In this document: one piece after another, positions 45,992-53,828 of the stretch
Numbering within the stretch: the stretch's first letter is position 1
Layout of the letters: each line of letters starts with the position of its first letter
Source of the DNA: Cytophagaceae bacterium
GTDB taxonomy: Bacteria > Bacteroidota > Bacteroidia > Cytophagales > Flexibacteraceae
NCBI GenBank assembly: GCA_027485575.1
Contig: JAIXQU010000160.1
Span: forward strand, 1 to 64,000
Length of the DNA: 64,000 nucleotides
Direction of reading: 5' to 3'
The notes under the pieces: model-generated
The model's database searches: none
The model's input: only the letters and a program-made list of their open reading frames with translations
What the model was told of the DNA's origin: nothing
Program-made: the position numbers and the translations under genes

Positions 45992-47863
45992 ATGCATACC
46001 GCAGAAGATTTAAAAAACTACCTCAGCTCCGAGTTGAAAGAGATTGCCGAAAAGGCAGGTGTAAAAAGTTACAAAAAGCTTACTAAGGAAGAACTTATCA
46101 GGCAAATTCTTGATGCTCAAAAAATTGTAGCTGCGCCCAAAGAAGTGGCTTCTGAAAGTTCAAATAACTCTGACAACGGAAGGAGAAGGCCAAGGCTAAG
46201 AAAACCAGTTGAAACCGTTCCGGGGATTCCATTTGAAAATGAAGAAAACGAACCAGAAGCAGAACAAGTTGCCCCGCCTGTGGTGAATTCAAATGCAGAA
46301 AGAAAAACGGCAAGCCTGATCGCTGAAGATATCCTGAAAGATTTTAAAATGGATATTGATCAGATAATGGGTTCGTTTTCCAATGAAGCAAATCTGGAAC
46401 AACCAAAATCTGGTGAAGGAAAAGTAGAAGATGAAAATCAAAAACCAACCGAAACACCATTACAGGAGAATAACCAAAGGGAAAATCGATTCAGGAATGA
46501 TCGTCCTGAAAGAAACGACAGGTTTAACAACAGGCCAGAAAGAGGTCAGGGAAATAGCAGACCACCATATGGCGAAAATCAACCTGAAAGAAATCAACCC
46601 TCAGACCGGAACCAACAACCTGAAAGAAATCAGCCTTTAGATAGACCTGGTTTTGCAGACCGAGGACCCGTTGGTGATAAACCAGAATCGCTCGAGCCTC
46701 CAGTTCAGCAATACAGACCCAGAAGACAAGATGTTGTTTTCAGGGAATTTGATGGCGTAGTTACCAATATGGGTGTTTTGGAAATCACAAACGAAGGTTT
46801 TGGATTTTTAAGATCACCGGAATACAATTATCTCTCCAGCCCGGATGATGTGTATGTGTCGCCATCTCAAATCAAGCTTTTTGGTTTGAAAACAGGTGAT
46901 ACGGTTACAGGTCAAATAAGAGCACCAAAAGAAGGCGAGAAATATTTTGCGCTGTTAAAAGTTGAAAATATCAATGGAAAAACAACCGATGAAATTCGGG
47001 ACAGGGTTCCATTTGAGTATTTAACCCCCTTATTTCCAGACCAGAGATTAAATCTAAGCACTACCTCTGATCAACTTTCAACCCGAATTCTGGACCTGTT
47101 TGCGCCGATCGGAAAGGGACAAAGAGGAATGATTGTTGCCCAGCCAAAAACCGGTAAAACGGTATTGTTAAAAGAGATTGCCAATTCAATTTCTAAAAAT
47201 CACCCGGAGGTATTTTTGATAGTACTTCTGATTGATGAAAGACCAGAAGAAGTGACAGACATGCAGCGAAGTGTGAAAGCTGAAGTCATTGCTTCCACTT
47301 TTGACGAGCAGGCAGAGCGACATGTAAAAGTTGCAACCATTGCCCTTGAAAAAGCCAAGCGATTGGTTGAATGTGGTCACGATGTAGTTATCCTTCTGGA
47401 TTCCATAACCAGGTTGGCCAGGGCATACAATACAGTAATTCCTTCGTCAGGAAAAATACTTTCCGGTGGTGTGGATGCAAATGCATTGCACAAACCAAAA
47501 CGCTTTTTTGGAGCGGCCAGAAATGTAGAAAATGGAGGTAGTCTTACCATTATCGCTACAGCTTTGATAGATACCGGTTCAAAAATGGACGAGGTAATCT
47601 TTGAAGAATTTAAAGGCACTGGCAACATGGAACTTCAGTTGGACAGAAAACTGGCAAACAAGCGGGTTTATCCAGCCATTGATGTTCCAGGTTCAGGCAC
47701 AAGAAGAGAAGATTTGCTGATGGACAAGGAAGAGCTTCAAAGGGTTTGGATTTTGCGCAAGCACATGAACGATATGAATGCGATAGAGGCCATGGAGTTT
47801 TTGAAAGACCGCATGAAGTTCACAAAGAGCAATGCCGAGTTCTTGGCTTCGATGAGCAAATAG
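45992..47863 (+). CDS. rho: Transcription termination factor Rho
   Basis: RNA-dependent hexameric ATPase ending untranslated transcripts. The 623 residues comprise an N-terminal Rho-N/SAP-like helix (1-45), a disordered Arg/Asn/Gly/Pro-rich insert (about 60-245) typical of Bacteroidota, an RNA-binding cold-shock-like fold (about 255-330) and the RecA-like ATPase with Walker A AQPKTGKT and [11 protein letters not shown]. It ends at the terminator at 47892. Upstream is a promoter element so close that the mRNA may be leaderless. Confidence 0.96.
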   Translation: MHTAEDLKNYLSSELKEIAEKAGVKSYKKLTKEELIRQILDAQKIVAAPKEVASESSNNSDNGRRRPRLRKPVETVPGIPFENEENEPEAEQVAPPVVNSNAERKTASLIAEDILKDFKMDIDQIMGSFSNEANLEQPKSGEGKVEDENQKPTETPLQENNQRENRFRNDRPERNDRFNNRPERGQGNSRPPYGENQPERNQPSDRNQQPERNQPLDRPGFADRGPVGDKPESLEPPVQQYRPRRQDVVFREFDGVVTNMGVLEITNEGFGFLRSPEYNYLSSPDDVYVSPSQIKLFGLKTGDTVTGQIRAPKEGEKYFALLKVENINGKTTDEIRDRVPFEYLTPLFPDQRLNLSTTSDQLSTRILDLFAPIGKGQRGMIVAQPKTGKTVLLKEIANSISKNHPEVFLIVLLIDERPEEVTDMQRSVKAEVIASTFDEQAERHVKVATIALEKAKRLVECGHDVVILLDSITRLARAYNTVIPSSGKILSGGVDANALHKPKRFFGAARNVENGGSLTIIATALIDTGSKMDEVIFEEFKGTGNMELQLDRKLANKRVYPAIDVPGSGTRREDLLMDKEELQRVWILRKHMNDMNAIEAMEFLKDRMKFTKSNAEFLASMSK

Positions 47864-47891
47864 GAAAGGCAAAAGTTTTAAGTAAAAATTC

Positions 47892-47921
47892 AAAAACCAG
47901 GTGTAATGACCTGGTTTTTTT
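47892..47921 (+). terminator. Terminator after rho
   Basis: A perfect 11-bp stem (AAAAACCAGGT at 47892-47902 with ACCTGGTTTTT at 47909-47919), a 6-nt loop and a T run to 47921. It lies 28 bp after the rho stop. Confidence 0.9.
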
Positions 47922-48266
47922 GGTTTTAAGGTATTTTGATTTATGAAAAAAGTGGTTGAGGCAACCCTATCAAAAAATCCGAATCCTGCCACACAGTATG
48001 TGGCAACCACTTCAAAAATTTACTGCCCTGCCACAATATTTGTTCTATTTCATCGTTAATAATTTAACCCGGATTTGTCGGTAGGACTTTGTTATGAGAG
48101 TCTAAAGTTTAAAAAAATCAGGACCTTTTATTAGAAATTCATGTCAGTGCTACGGATACAGAAAAAAAGGTGGCAAAGCCTCTGATTTCAAGAAGTTTAT
48201 ACTCGGAATACCTGCCAGTGGGCAGAGATTTCCCAATGACAATTACAGGTTTTAATCAATAGTTGA
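47922..48266. other. Non-coding start of the accessory region
   Basis: About 345 bp. A nested inverted repeat is visible: TGCCACA/TGTGGCA (47987-47993 and 47999-48005), flanked by GTGGTTG (47952-47958) and CAACCAC (48004-48010). A 38-codon ORF at 47943-48059 covers the same bases and has no family. Copy B of the dispersed repeat follows at 48169-48257. Confidence 0.45.
48169..48257 (+). repeat. Degenerate dispersed repeat, copy B
   Basis: Matches 36115-36206 (41 of the first 48 positions identical, then a 3-nt gap and continuing similarity). Two reading frames are open across it, but neither matches an open frame in copy A, so it is more likely a non-coding repeat or a very old remnant. Confidence 0.6.
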
Positions 48267-48781
48267 ATGAAAACCATTCTTGTGGAATTGAGGAAATGGC
48301 TTGGGCTTAGCCAATCAGAAATGGCGGGTATAATGCAAATTTCCCGAAGCCAGTATTTTCCATGGCTGAGTTGGGCAAAAGACAACTGGAACCTGACACA
48401 ATAGTTCTTCTGTTGGCAATTTACCACCAAATGGAAAATGCTCCGGCCCACCAAAACATTCTGGATTTGGAAAATGAGGTGTTGGAGTCGTTTTTACTGG
48501 AGGCAGAAAAGAATACCCGATTTGTGGAATTGAAAACGATTTTGAAAAAGCGCATGGATAAATTTAAAGAGCCATTTCCGGAGCGTTTTTTCCATCTTCC
48601 GGATCAAGAAATTGTGCCCATTGGAAATGATGCGCAAACTGAAATTTTAAAGGAAATTGCCAGATTAACAACCCGCCGGCTGCACCGCTATAAAAATGTG
48701 TATAAACAAAAACTGAAATCTGAGTTAGAACTCGTTTGCTGCAAGGCCGTGGAAGAATATTTGCGCAAAATACTTGCCTAA
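48267..48781 (+). pseudogene. Frameshifted XRE-type helix-turn-helix protein
   Basis: ATG 48267 opens 30 codons of a clear HTH N-terminus (MKTILVELRKWLGLSQSEMA then IMQISRSQY), after which the frame breaks. The continuation (MAELGKRQLEPDTIVLLLAI) is found two bases out of frame from 48362 and runs to 48781. The shift lies in the TTTT run at 48356-48359; removing two T residues restores ISRSQYSMAELGKR, a normal XRE recognition helix. The intact protein would be ~170 residues with a helical, Lys-rich C-terminus. It could be a pseudogene, an assembly error or a frameshift site. Confidence 0.75.
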
Positions 48782-48941
48782 ACAACAGAAAACCAGAAAC
48801 AGAGGCGGGCTTAACGCAAGTTCAGAAAGTTATTAAGCATGGTGGCTGGAGTGAGATTTGCTATTTCTTATGGAAATTGTATTAAAAAGGTGAAAAAAAA
48901 TAATGCAAAATGGCCTGAGTTTCTACCTATGAATTATATTG

Positions 48942-48970
48942 TTTCCCGATTTATCAAATTTGTATTTTTG
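48942..48970 (+). promoter_or_regulatory. Promoter directly before mntA
   Basis: TATTTTTG (48963-48970) is an exact -7 match ending 4 nt before ATG 48975; TTTC at 48942-48945 lies 17 nt upstream of it. Transcription would start at or next to the start codon. Confidence 0.5.
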
Positions 48971-48974
48971 CAAA

Positions 48975-49274
48975 ATGGCAATTTCGATTTCCACACCTGA
49001 TGTACTTTTTAAATGGTTGCAAAACAGTGGCCTACAAAAAAAATATGGCTTAAAAAAAATTGGTGTATTTGGGTCCTTTGCCCGAGGCGAACCTCATAAA
49101 GATATTGACCTCCTTTTAGAAGATGAACATATAGACTGGAAATCTCTAGAAGCGTTTCGTCATGAATTTCAAATTCAAACAGGTGAAAAACTAGATATTA
49201 TGGTTAGGCAATTTGCTGAGCCACTCATTTTGAAAACAGCTCTCAGAGATATCCGATATGCAGCCTTCGCCTGA
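48975..49274 (+). CDS. mntA: MntA-like nucleotidyltransferase antitoxin
   Basis: 99 residues from ATG 48975; an upstream TTG at 48939 would place the promoter inside the gene and is rejected. Minimal nucleotidyltransferase with GSFARGE at residues 33-39 and the metal-binding pair Asp43/Asp45 in KDIDLLL. MNT proteins of this type AMPylate the HEPN partner and neutralise it. The usual Ser before the first Asp (GxxSDxD) is Lys here. The 3' end overlaps hepT by 17 bp, typical of the MntA-HepT module. Confidence 0.87.
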   Translation: MAISISTPDVLFKWLQNSGLQKKYGLKKIGVFGSFARGEPHKDIDLLLEDEHIDWKSLEAFRHEFQIQTGEKLDIMVRQFAEPLILKTALRDIRYAAFA

Positions 49275-49704
49275 GTATGATCTGTTATTTCTTCTTCGAA
49301 TATTGGAAGTATCGGAAAAGATTTCCTTGTACAGTGCTGGTTATGAAGAGGCTGTGGAATTTTTTGAGGCCAATGACCAAAAGGAATTTAATGCCTGTTT
49401 AAATTTATTGGCGCAAATAGGAGAACATGCAAATAAAATTTCCAACGAAACTAAAGCATTGAATGTCAAAGTGGAATGGGAAAAATTATATGGGTTTCGG
49501 AATAGACTTGTACACGATTATACTGGAATAGATAAGTTCATAACCTTTGAAATTATCCATCATTCGATTCCTGAAATTATTGATTCCATTTCTGAACTTA
49601 TTCATTTTGGTATTTCAATTCAACATTTTATTGGGGCTGACTTGGAAATAGCACAGACCAGTCCATATTTGAAACATGTGAATTTCAGAAGATTGAAACT
49701 TTAA
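49258..49704 (+). CDS. hepT: HepT-like HEPN ribonuclease toxin
   Basis: 148-residue all-helical HEPN protein with the catalytic motif RX4HXY at Arg81, His86 and Tyr88 (RNRLVHDY). Members cleave RNA (for example tRNA) and are silenced by polyAMPylation at the motif Tyr by MntA. Gene order antitoxin then toxin with overlap supports translation from one mRNA. The motif is intact, so the toxin is probably active. Confidence 0.87.
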   Translation: MQPSPEYDLLFLLRILEVSEKISLYSAGYEEAVEFFEANDQKEFNACLNLLAQIGEHANKISNETKALNVKVEWEKLYGFRNRLVHDYTGIDKFITFEIIHHSIPEIIDSISELIHFGISIQHFIGADLEIAQTSPYLKHVNFRRLKL

Positions 49705-49833
49705 ATACTAAACCTGCAATCCATTGTTTGATTTTTAGGCCTTGAAAAAAGGAAATTTTAATTTTCAAAAGAAGGAAGACGTAGAGGAGTTGTCCATAGT
49801 TTTAATAAAAATTTCCTTCCCAGTGTAGATTTT

Positions 49834-50067
49834 TCATTCAGCCTCTCTCCGGTCCTTCACCAGCTCATCTGCAAAATATGATTTTATATCTTTTAATAGT
49901 TCCAGGGTTTTGGCAAATGAAAAATCATCCGGATAAAGCCTGGATGTCCCTGCCGCTTCCTCAAAAATCACTTTCACCTTTACTGGTTTTTTCCTGGGCG
50001 GCTGGCTGTCAAGCAAAACTTTTCCATTGAAATAAGTACCTACAATTGTAAAACGTATATTTTTATT
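49834..50067 (-). CDS. Orphan antitoxin-like small protein lacking an ATG
   Basis: The stop-free frame runs from TAA at 50070-50068 to TGA at 49834. It reads as VGTYFNGKVLLDSQPPRK then PVKVKVIFEE, followed by a helical tail SFAKTLELLKDIKSYFADEL, a pattern seen in small Bacteroidota antitoxins with an AbrB/Phd-like N-terminal strand. No ATG lies in frame; TTG at 50016 would cut the conserved start, so an ATT or ATA start, or a lost start codon, is likely. No toxin (PIN or RelE) follows. Could be a decayed gene. Confidence 0.45.
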   Translation of the reverse strand, partial: NKNIRFTIVGTYFNGKVLLDSQPPRKKPVKVKVIFEEAAGTSRLYPDDFSFAKTLELLKDIKSYFADELVKDRREAE

Positions 50068-50330
50068 TTAAGGTAGTTGGTTTAAATAACAATGCAAAAA
50101 CTCAAATCTGGATTTATGCAAAGCATGATAATAAGTTGTCAGCGGTGGTAATTATCCATTATTCTAAAAACAGCTTCAAAGATTTCCGTCGATCTCCCCT
50201 TGTAAAGTCTGAAAAAAATATTTTCAATTTTTTTTTCAATGGATTGAATAAATCTGCTCCACCCACGTTTTACATCCAATTCTGCCCCCTGGCAGAGGAA
50301 TACAACTCAAATACAAAAGTTTCAACAACA
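50068..50330. other. Intergenic region before the coiled-coil gene
   Basis: About 260 bp, AT-rich with a nine-T run near 50228. An in-frame extension of the downstream gene from ATG 50136 is open but its composition does not look coding. No hairpin or exact -7 element was found. Confidence 0.4.
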
Positions 50331-50744
50331 ATGAATCTTTCCACGATAAGTAAGGGGTCCGAAGTTGACAACCTGCTTAAATTCACAACAAAACGTAAGG
50401 ATGATCTTGTTTTTCGCCAAATCGTATTGAACAGGGAGAAAAGCGAGATGAGTGAATCGGTAACGGACATCGATACTGAACTGGCCAAAGTCAATGCAAA
50501 AATTGTGGCTTCAAATGCTATTTTAGGTGTTTTGACAGATACGGAAGAACTTCGGGATGAAAATCTGAAAAAAGAGCGGTTGGATGTGCGCCGGAAAGGA
50601 TTGGAAAACCGCAGGGAGGACGCCAATGTAATGGCGCTGATAATGTTGGATTTTGAATTGGAAGAAATAGCCGTTCGAATCACCAAAACAAATGAACTGA
50701 TAAGTGGCCTCAACACCAGAAAAACAGAATTAGGGGGCGCTTAA
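50331..50744 (+). CDS. Unknown coiled-coil protein
   Basis: 137 residues from ATG 50331. After ~30 residues it is nearly continuous helix with heptad-like spacing (VTDIDTELAKVNAKIVASNA, LDFELEEIAVRITKTNELI) and many charged residues, so a coiled coil is likely. No cysteine, signal peptide or membrane segment. I recognise no family. It lies in the accessory region and ends at a terminator. A longer form from ATG 50136 is possible but its added residues are atypical. Confidence 0.6.
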   Translation: MNLSTISKGSEVDNLLKFTTKRKDDLVFRQIVLNREKSEMSESVTDIDTELAKVNAKIVASNAILGVLTDTEELRDENLKKERLDVRRKGLENRREDANVMALIMLDFELEEIAVRITKTNELISGLNTRKTELGGA

Positions 50745-50789
50745 CGCAAGTGTAAAAAACAATAAATTTGTAAAACCAGGGGAGAAAAG

Positions 50790-50816
50790 CCGGCAGTGTG
50801 AGTTGCCGGTTTTTTT
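50790..50816 (+). terminator. Terminator after the coiled-coil gene
   Basis: CCGGCA (50790-50795) and TGCCGG (50804-50809) form a GC-rich 6-bp stem with an 8-nt loop, followed by seven T residues. Confidence 0.75.
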
Positions 50817-51227
50817 GTTGCACCTATGCTTTTTGTTGCATATGGATATCAAAATTTGCTAAAAAAAATAGTAAATCATTGACTGCCCACTTTGTCTATT
50901 GAAGCATTGGTTAGTATGCCAAAAAACGGGGAGATGAGATTAATAATTGCTGAAGCATAGGTTTGAGTGCCATAGACCAGGGAGAAGTATTGTCTTTGGC
51001 ACACAGGCCCTGAAAAGAAAGACCCAACCAAGGAGGCACGAAAAGGTATCCTTGGAATCTTGAAACTATTATCAAGGACCATATAACCCTTCCGGAAATG
51101 AACCATTCAAATTTGAAATCTGGTAAAAATTGTAATTAAAGGAAGGCTCTTTTGACATTTGAAAGGTTGAAAAACATTCTTAATAGCCTTAAAAACAGAA
51201 TACTAGCCTCTCACAAAAAAATAATTC
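50817..51227. other. Stretch without a confident gene
   Basis: About 410 bp. A 76-codon minus-strand frame (50876-51106) ends with a hydrophobic segment (ASAIINLISPFFGILTNA) and might be a remnant of a membrane protein, but it has no family match I recognise. Nothing else is visible. Confidence 0.4.
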
Positions 51228-51503
51228 ATGAAAGAAAAACAAGAAAAAAAACATGCCGGCGTATGGCTGGATGGTCACCATGCCAGCATTATTGCAAACG
51301 CACCTGGAAATGAAACCGGCGATTTTGTGGTCGAAGAAAGAGTGGGCACGCCCGAAAACCTGAAAGACGGCAACGAACACAACTACAACAATCTAAAACA
51401 AGCCGACACCCTGCATTATTTCAAATCGATTGCACAGAAGTTGTTTTCATACGATGAAATTCTGCTATTTGGCCCAGGAAAGGCGCAGGAACAGTATCTT
51501 TGA
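51228..51503 (+). pseudogene. Truncated eRF1-like (BaeRF-type) protein
   Basis: 91 residues matching the N-terminal part of a Bacteroidota family related to the eRF1 middle domain: AGVWLDGHHASIIAN, then a Gly/Asn-rich loop, then YFKSIAQKLFSYDEILLFGPGKAQEQ (in two parts). Intact members continue for ~40 residues after GPGKxQEQ; here a TGA follows EQYL almost at once. The missing part contains a conserved helix-strand-helix, so the product is probably inactive. Cause may be a point mutation or frameshift; no downstream frame restores the family sequence. Confidence 0.65.
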
Positions 51504-51602
51504 GAAAAAAGTAGCCCCGCAGTACACCGGGGTATACAAGATAGACTTTCCGGTGTATTACCGATAGCTAGCTCTTATAAAAATAGACCAAAAAAAATGT
51601 AA

Positions 51603-51610
51603 TATATTTG
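51603..51610 (+). promoter_or_regulatory. -7 element upstream of the DUF2079 gene
   Basis: TATATTTG is an exact TAnnTTTG match, 57 nt before the DUF2079 ATG and 9 nt before a 15-codon leader ORF. No -33 TTTG was found. Confidence 0.4.
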
Positions 51611-51619
51611 TCTAACTAA

Positions 51620-51667
51620 ATGAAACGTTTGGAGTTAGCTCTCTTATACAATAATTCGATTTTTTAA
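51620..51667 (+). CDS. 15-codon ORF abutting the DUF2079 start
   Basis: ATG to TAA encodes MKRLELALLYNNSIF, and the TAA is directly followed by the DUF2079 ATG in the same frame. It begins about 5 nt after the expected transcription start. It may be a leader peptide for coupling, or the former N-terminus of the gene cut off by a stop. Confidence 0.3.
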   Translation: MKRLELALLYNNSIF

Positions 51668-53185
51668 ATGCAAACTGAATCGCATTCTTCTGCCAAATTT
51701 GGTCAGATTTTCAGCAAGCAACTGGCTTCTTTTCAATCTTGGTACCGAATACCAGCCTATTTTATTTTAGCTTGGTTTTTCGTTCACAATGTATTGAAAG
51801 CCTGGTGCCTTAAAATAAATGCCCATGACTATGGTATACAAGTAGTAGCGGCTAAAAATGCCCTCCTTCATGGCAATTTTTATTGTGATGTGATAAACAT
51901 GAATTATCTGGGTGACCACTTTTCGCCCACATTACTTCTTATTTCCCCACTGCTGCTATTAGGTTACCATCCAGTGGTGATGCTTTTATTTCAAAACATC
52001 CTTCTTCTTCTTGTCTTCTTTATTATATACAGAATCTTTCGGATTCAGCTGGGACACCGAAACGCAGAATTCGCAACTCTTTGTTTTACCCCAAATCTGT
52101 TTATCAACGAGGTATTCGTGCACGATTTTCATATTGAGGCACTTGGAGCGGTATTATTTCTTCAACTTGTTTACCAAGTGGCGGCGGATCAATCTGGTAG
52201 ATGGAGCTTTTGGCTGATTTTTCTGATGCTTTGTGGGGTCAAGGAAGATGTTGCTCTAGTTCTAACCTTCTTTGGTATAGCCTTATTTCTCCAGTTTAGG
52301 AAATGGAATTATCTGCTGGTTAGCCTTTTTTCTTTGTGCTACTTTTTGGCGGTTGTTTTTTGGCTAATGCCTTATTTTTCGGACGGAGTTATCACTCATA
52401 TTGGTCGTTACAAATCGCTTGGGGCTAATCCTGAGGAAATTGTTCAAAATGTTGTTGCAGACCCTTTTCTGATTTTTAATCAAATAAAGTGGCCGGAAAT
52501 CAAATGGCTATTCGATGCATTTTATTATCTTCCATTTCTTTGTCCATTGATTCTTTGGGCTGCATGTGTTCCCATCTTCTATAACACCATCTCAGACTAC
52601 CCCATCCAATACAAATTTTGGTGGGTACATTCATACCTCATTTTTCCTATTTTCTTTTTGTGCATTTTTAGGTCAATTGGATGGGCAAAGGCTAATCAGA
52701 ATTTGTTTTCTGCTCAGCTTGAAAGAAGGTTCAAATGGCTGGAAAGAATGAGGGCTTTTGGCGATAAACGACTCTCATGGGTGCTTATATTGGTTGGATT
52801 TTCGATTCTTGTGATTCCCAATTACAAAGGTATGTTTGATTCAACCTACAGCATTGGACCACTCTTTAATGCCATCGGCAAAAATTTCGAAGTTGTCCAA
52901 CAACTTCGAAACGAGGTAAAATTTAAGATTCCGGCAAAAGCCTCAGTTGCTGCAACTAGTGAACTTCAGCCTCATTTGCTCGAATTTCCTTACGCTGGTG
53001 TTCTTGGTTTTCCCGAAAATGACTCTCTCACGCTTCAAAAAGCTGAATATCTTATCCTTTTCAAAAAAAAAGTCTCTTGGCCATTTTCCGATTCTTTAAA
53101 TTATGACAACTATATCCAAAAGTTGGGACCAAGATTTCTGAAAACTTATGAATCAAGAGATTTAATGTTAATGAGACGGCAGTGA
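51668..53185 (+). CDS. DUF2079 integral membrane protein
   Basis: 505 residues with about nine membrane helices. Conserved DUF2079 features are HDYGIQVVAAKN (residues ~53-64), NYLGDHFSPTLLL (~79-91), VHDFHIEALGAVLF (~154-167) and CGVKEDVALVL. The family shares the fold of GT-C glycosyltransferases; acceptor and donor are unknown. The C-terminal ~110 residues are a soluble domain. A fragment of another GT-C protein follows directly, suggesting a cell-envelope glycosylation locus in decay. Confidence 0.85.
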   Translation: MQTESHSSAKFGQIFSKQLASFQSWYRIPAYFILAWFFVHNVLKAWCLKINAHDYGIQVVAAKNALLHGNFYCDVINMNYLGDHFSPTLLLISPLLLLGYHPVVMLLFQNILLLLVFFIIYRIFRIQLGHRNAEFATLCFTPNLFINEVFVHDFHIEALGAVLFLQLVYQVAADQSGRWSFWLIFLMLCGVKEDVALVLTFFGIALFLQFRKWNYLLVSLFSLCYFLAVVFWLMPYFSDGVITHIGRYKSLGANPEEIVQNVVADPFLIFNQIKWPEIKWLFDAFYYLPFLCPLILWAACVPIFYNTISDYPIQYKFWWVHSYLIFPIFFLCIFRSIGWAKANQNLFSAQLERRFKWLERMRAFGDKRLSWVLILVGFSILVIPNYKGMFDSTYSIGPLFNAIGKNFEVVQQLRNEVKFKIPAKASVAATSELQPHLLEFPYAGVLGFPENDSLTLQKAEYLILFKKKVSWPFSDSLNYDNYIQKLGPRFLKTYESRDLMLMRRQ

Positions 53186-53189
53186 TGGT

Positions 53190-53828
53190 TTGGGGACCTT
53201 GGCAATCGCCTATGCTGTATTTTTCCTGATAAAAACCAGAAAAGTCACCCGACCGCTTGCTCTTCCTTTCCTGATATGGACTGGAGTTTTTATGATTTAC
53301 CATTTGATTGAACTGGGACAAATGAGACAACATGACTATTACATGATGCCCTACCTACCCATTTTTAGCATTCTTATGGGATTTGGTGCTTACAAATTGC
53401 TGAATTCCCAATTCAGAAAACTGGCTGTTGCTCTTTTGATTCTTCAACCCATTTTAGCTTGCGTCCGGATAATTCCTGCACGGTTTTTAACTAAAGAACC
53501 GGATTCAAGAAAAATTTTTTATGACCAAAATGCACTAAATAAACTTCAACAAATGGTTCCGGATTCAGCACTTTGCATTGTTGGGCCAGACGACTCAAAG
53601 TGCATTTATTTCTATTTCTTAAAGAAAAAAGGATTTGGGTACAGCGAAAATCTTTCTAAAGATGAACTGGCCGATTACGTTAAAAGAGGTGCAAAATACA
53701 TCTATACAACCCAAAATGAATTGATTACCAATCCGGAAATCAGCCCGTTTCTGGATAAAAAAATAGGACAGGAAGGAAATTTTCTTGTCTATGCTTTAAA
53801 AAACCAAGAACAAAGAATCAGCCGGTGA
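53190..53828 (+). pseudogene. C-terminal fragment of a GT39/PMT-like glycosyltransferase
   Basis: The 212-residue frame starts inside a membrane helix (LAIAYAVFFLIKTRK) with no proper start codon and contains HDYYMMPYLPIF, typical of the last helices of ArnT/PMT-like enzymes, then a soluble C-terminal domain. The catalytic N-terminal half (about 300 residues with the DE motif) is missing, replaced upstream by the complete DUF2079 gene. A deletion or recombination junction at about 53185 is inferred. Its 3' end overlaps mfd by 11 bp. Confidence 0.68.

Noticed and set aside
46480-46690. Repetitive Asn/Arg/Glu/Pro-rich stretch, considered as a tandem repeat feature
   Set aside because: It is the disordered insert normally present in Bacteroidota Rho; there is no exact DNA period.
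48812-50756. Shared 13-mer GCTTAACGCAAGT just after two accessory genes, considered as an integron attC or IS end
   Set aside because: A 13-base match is expected by chance many times between pairs of positions in 64 kb, no GTTRRRY partner or palindrome surrounds either copy, and the flanks are unrelated.
50876-51106. 76-codon minus-strand ORF with a hydrophobic end, possible transporter remnant
   Set aside because: No family could be recognised, start context is poor, and length is within chance for AT-rich DNA.
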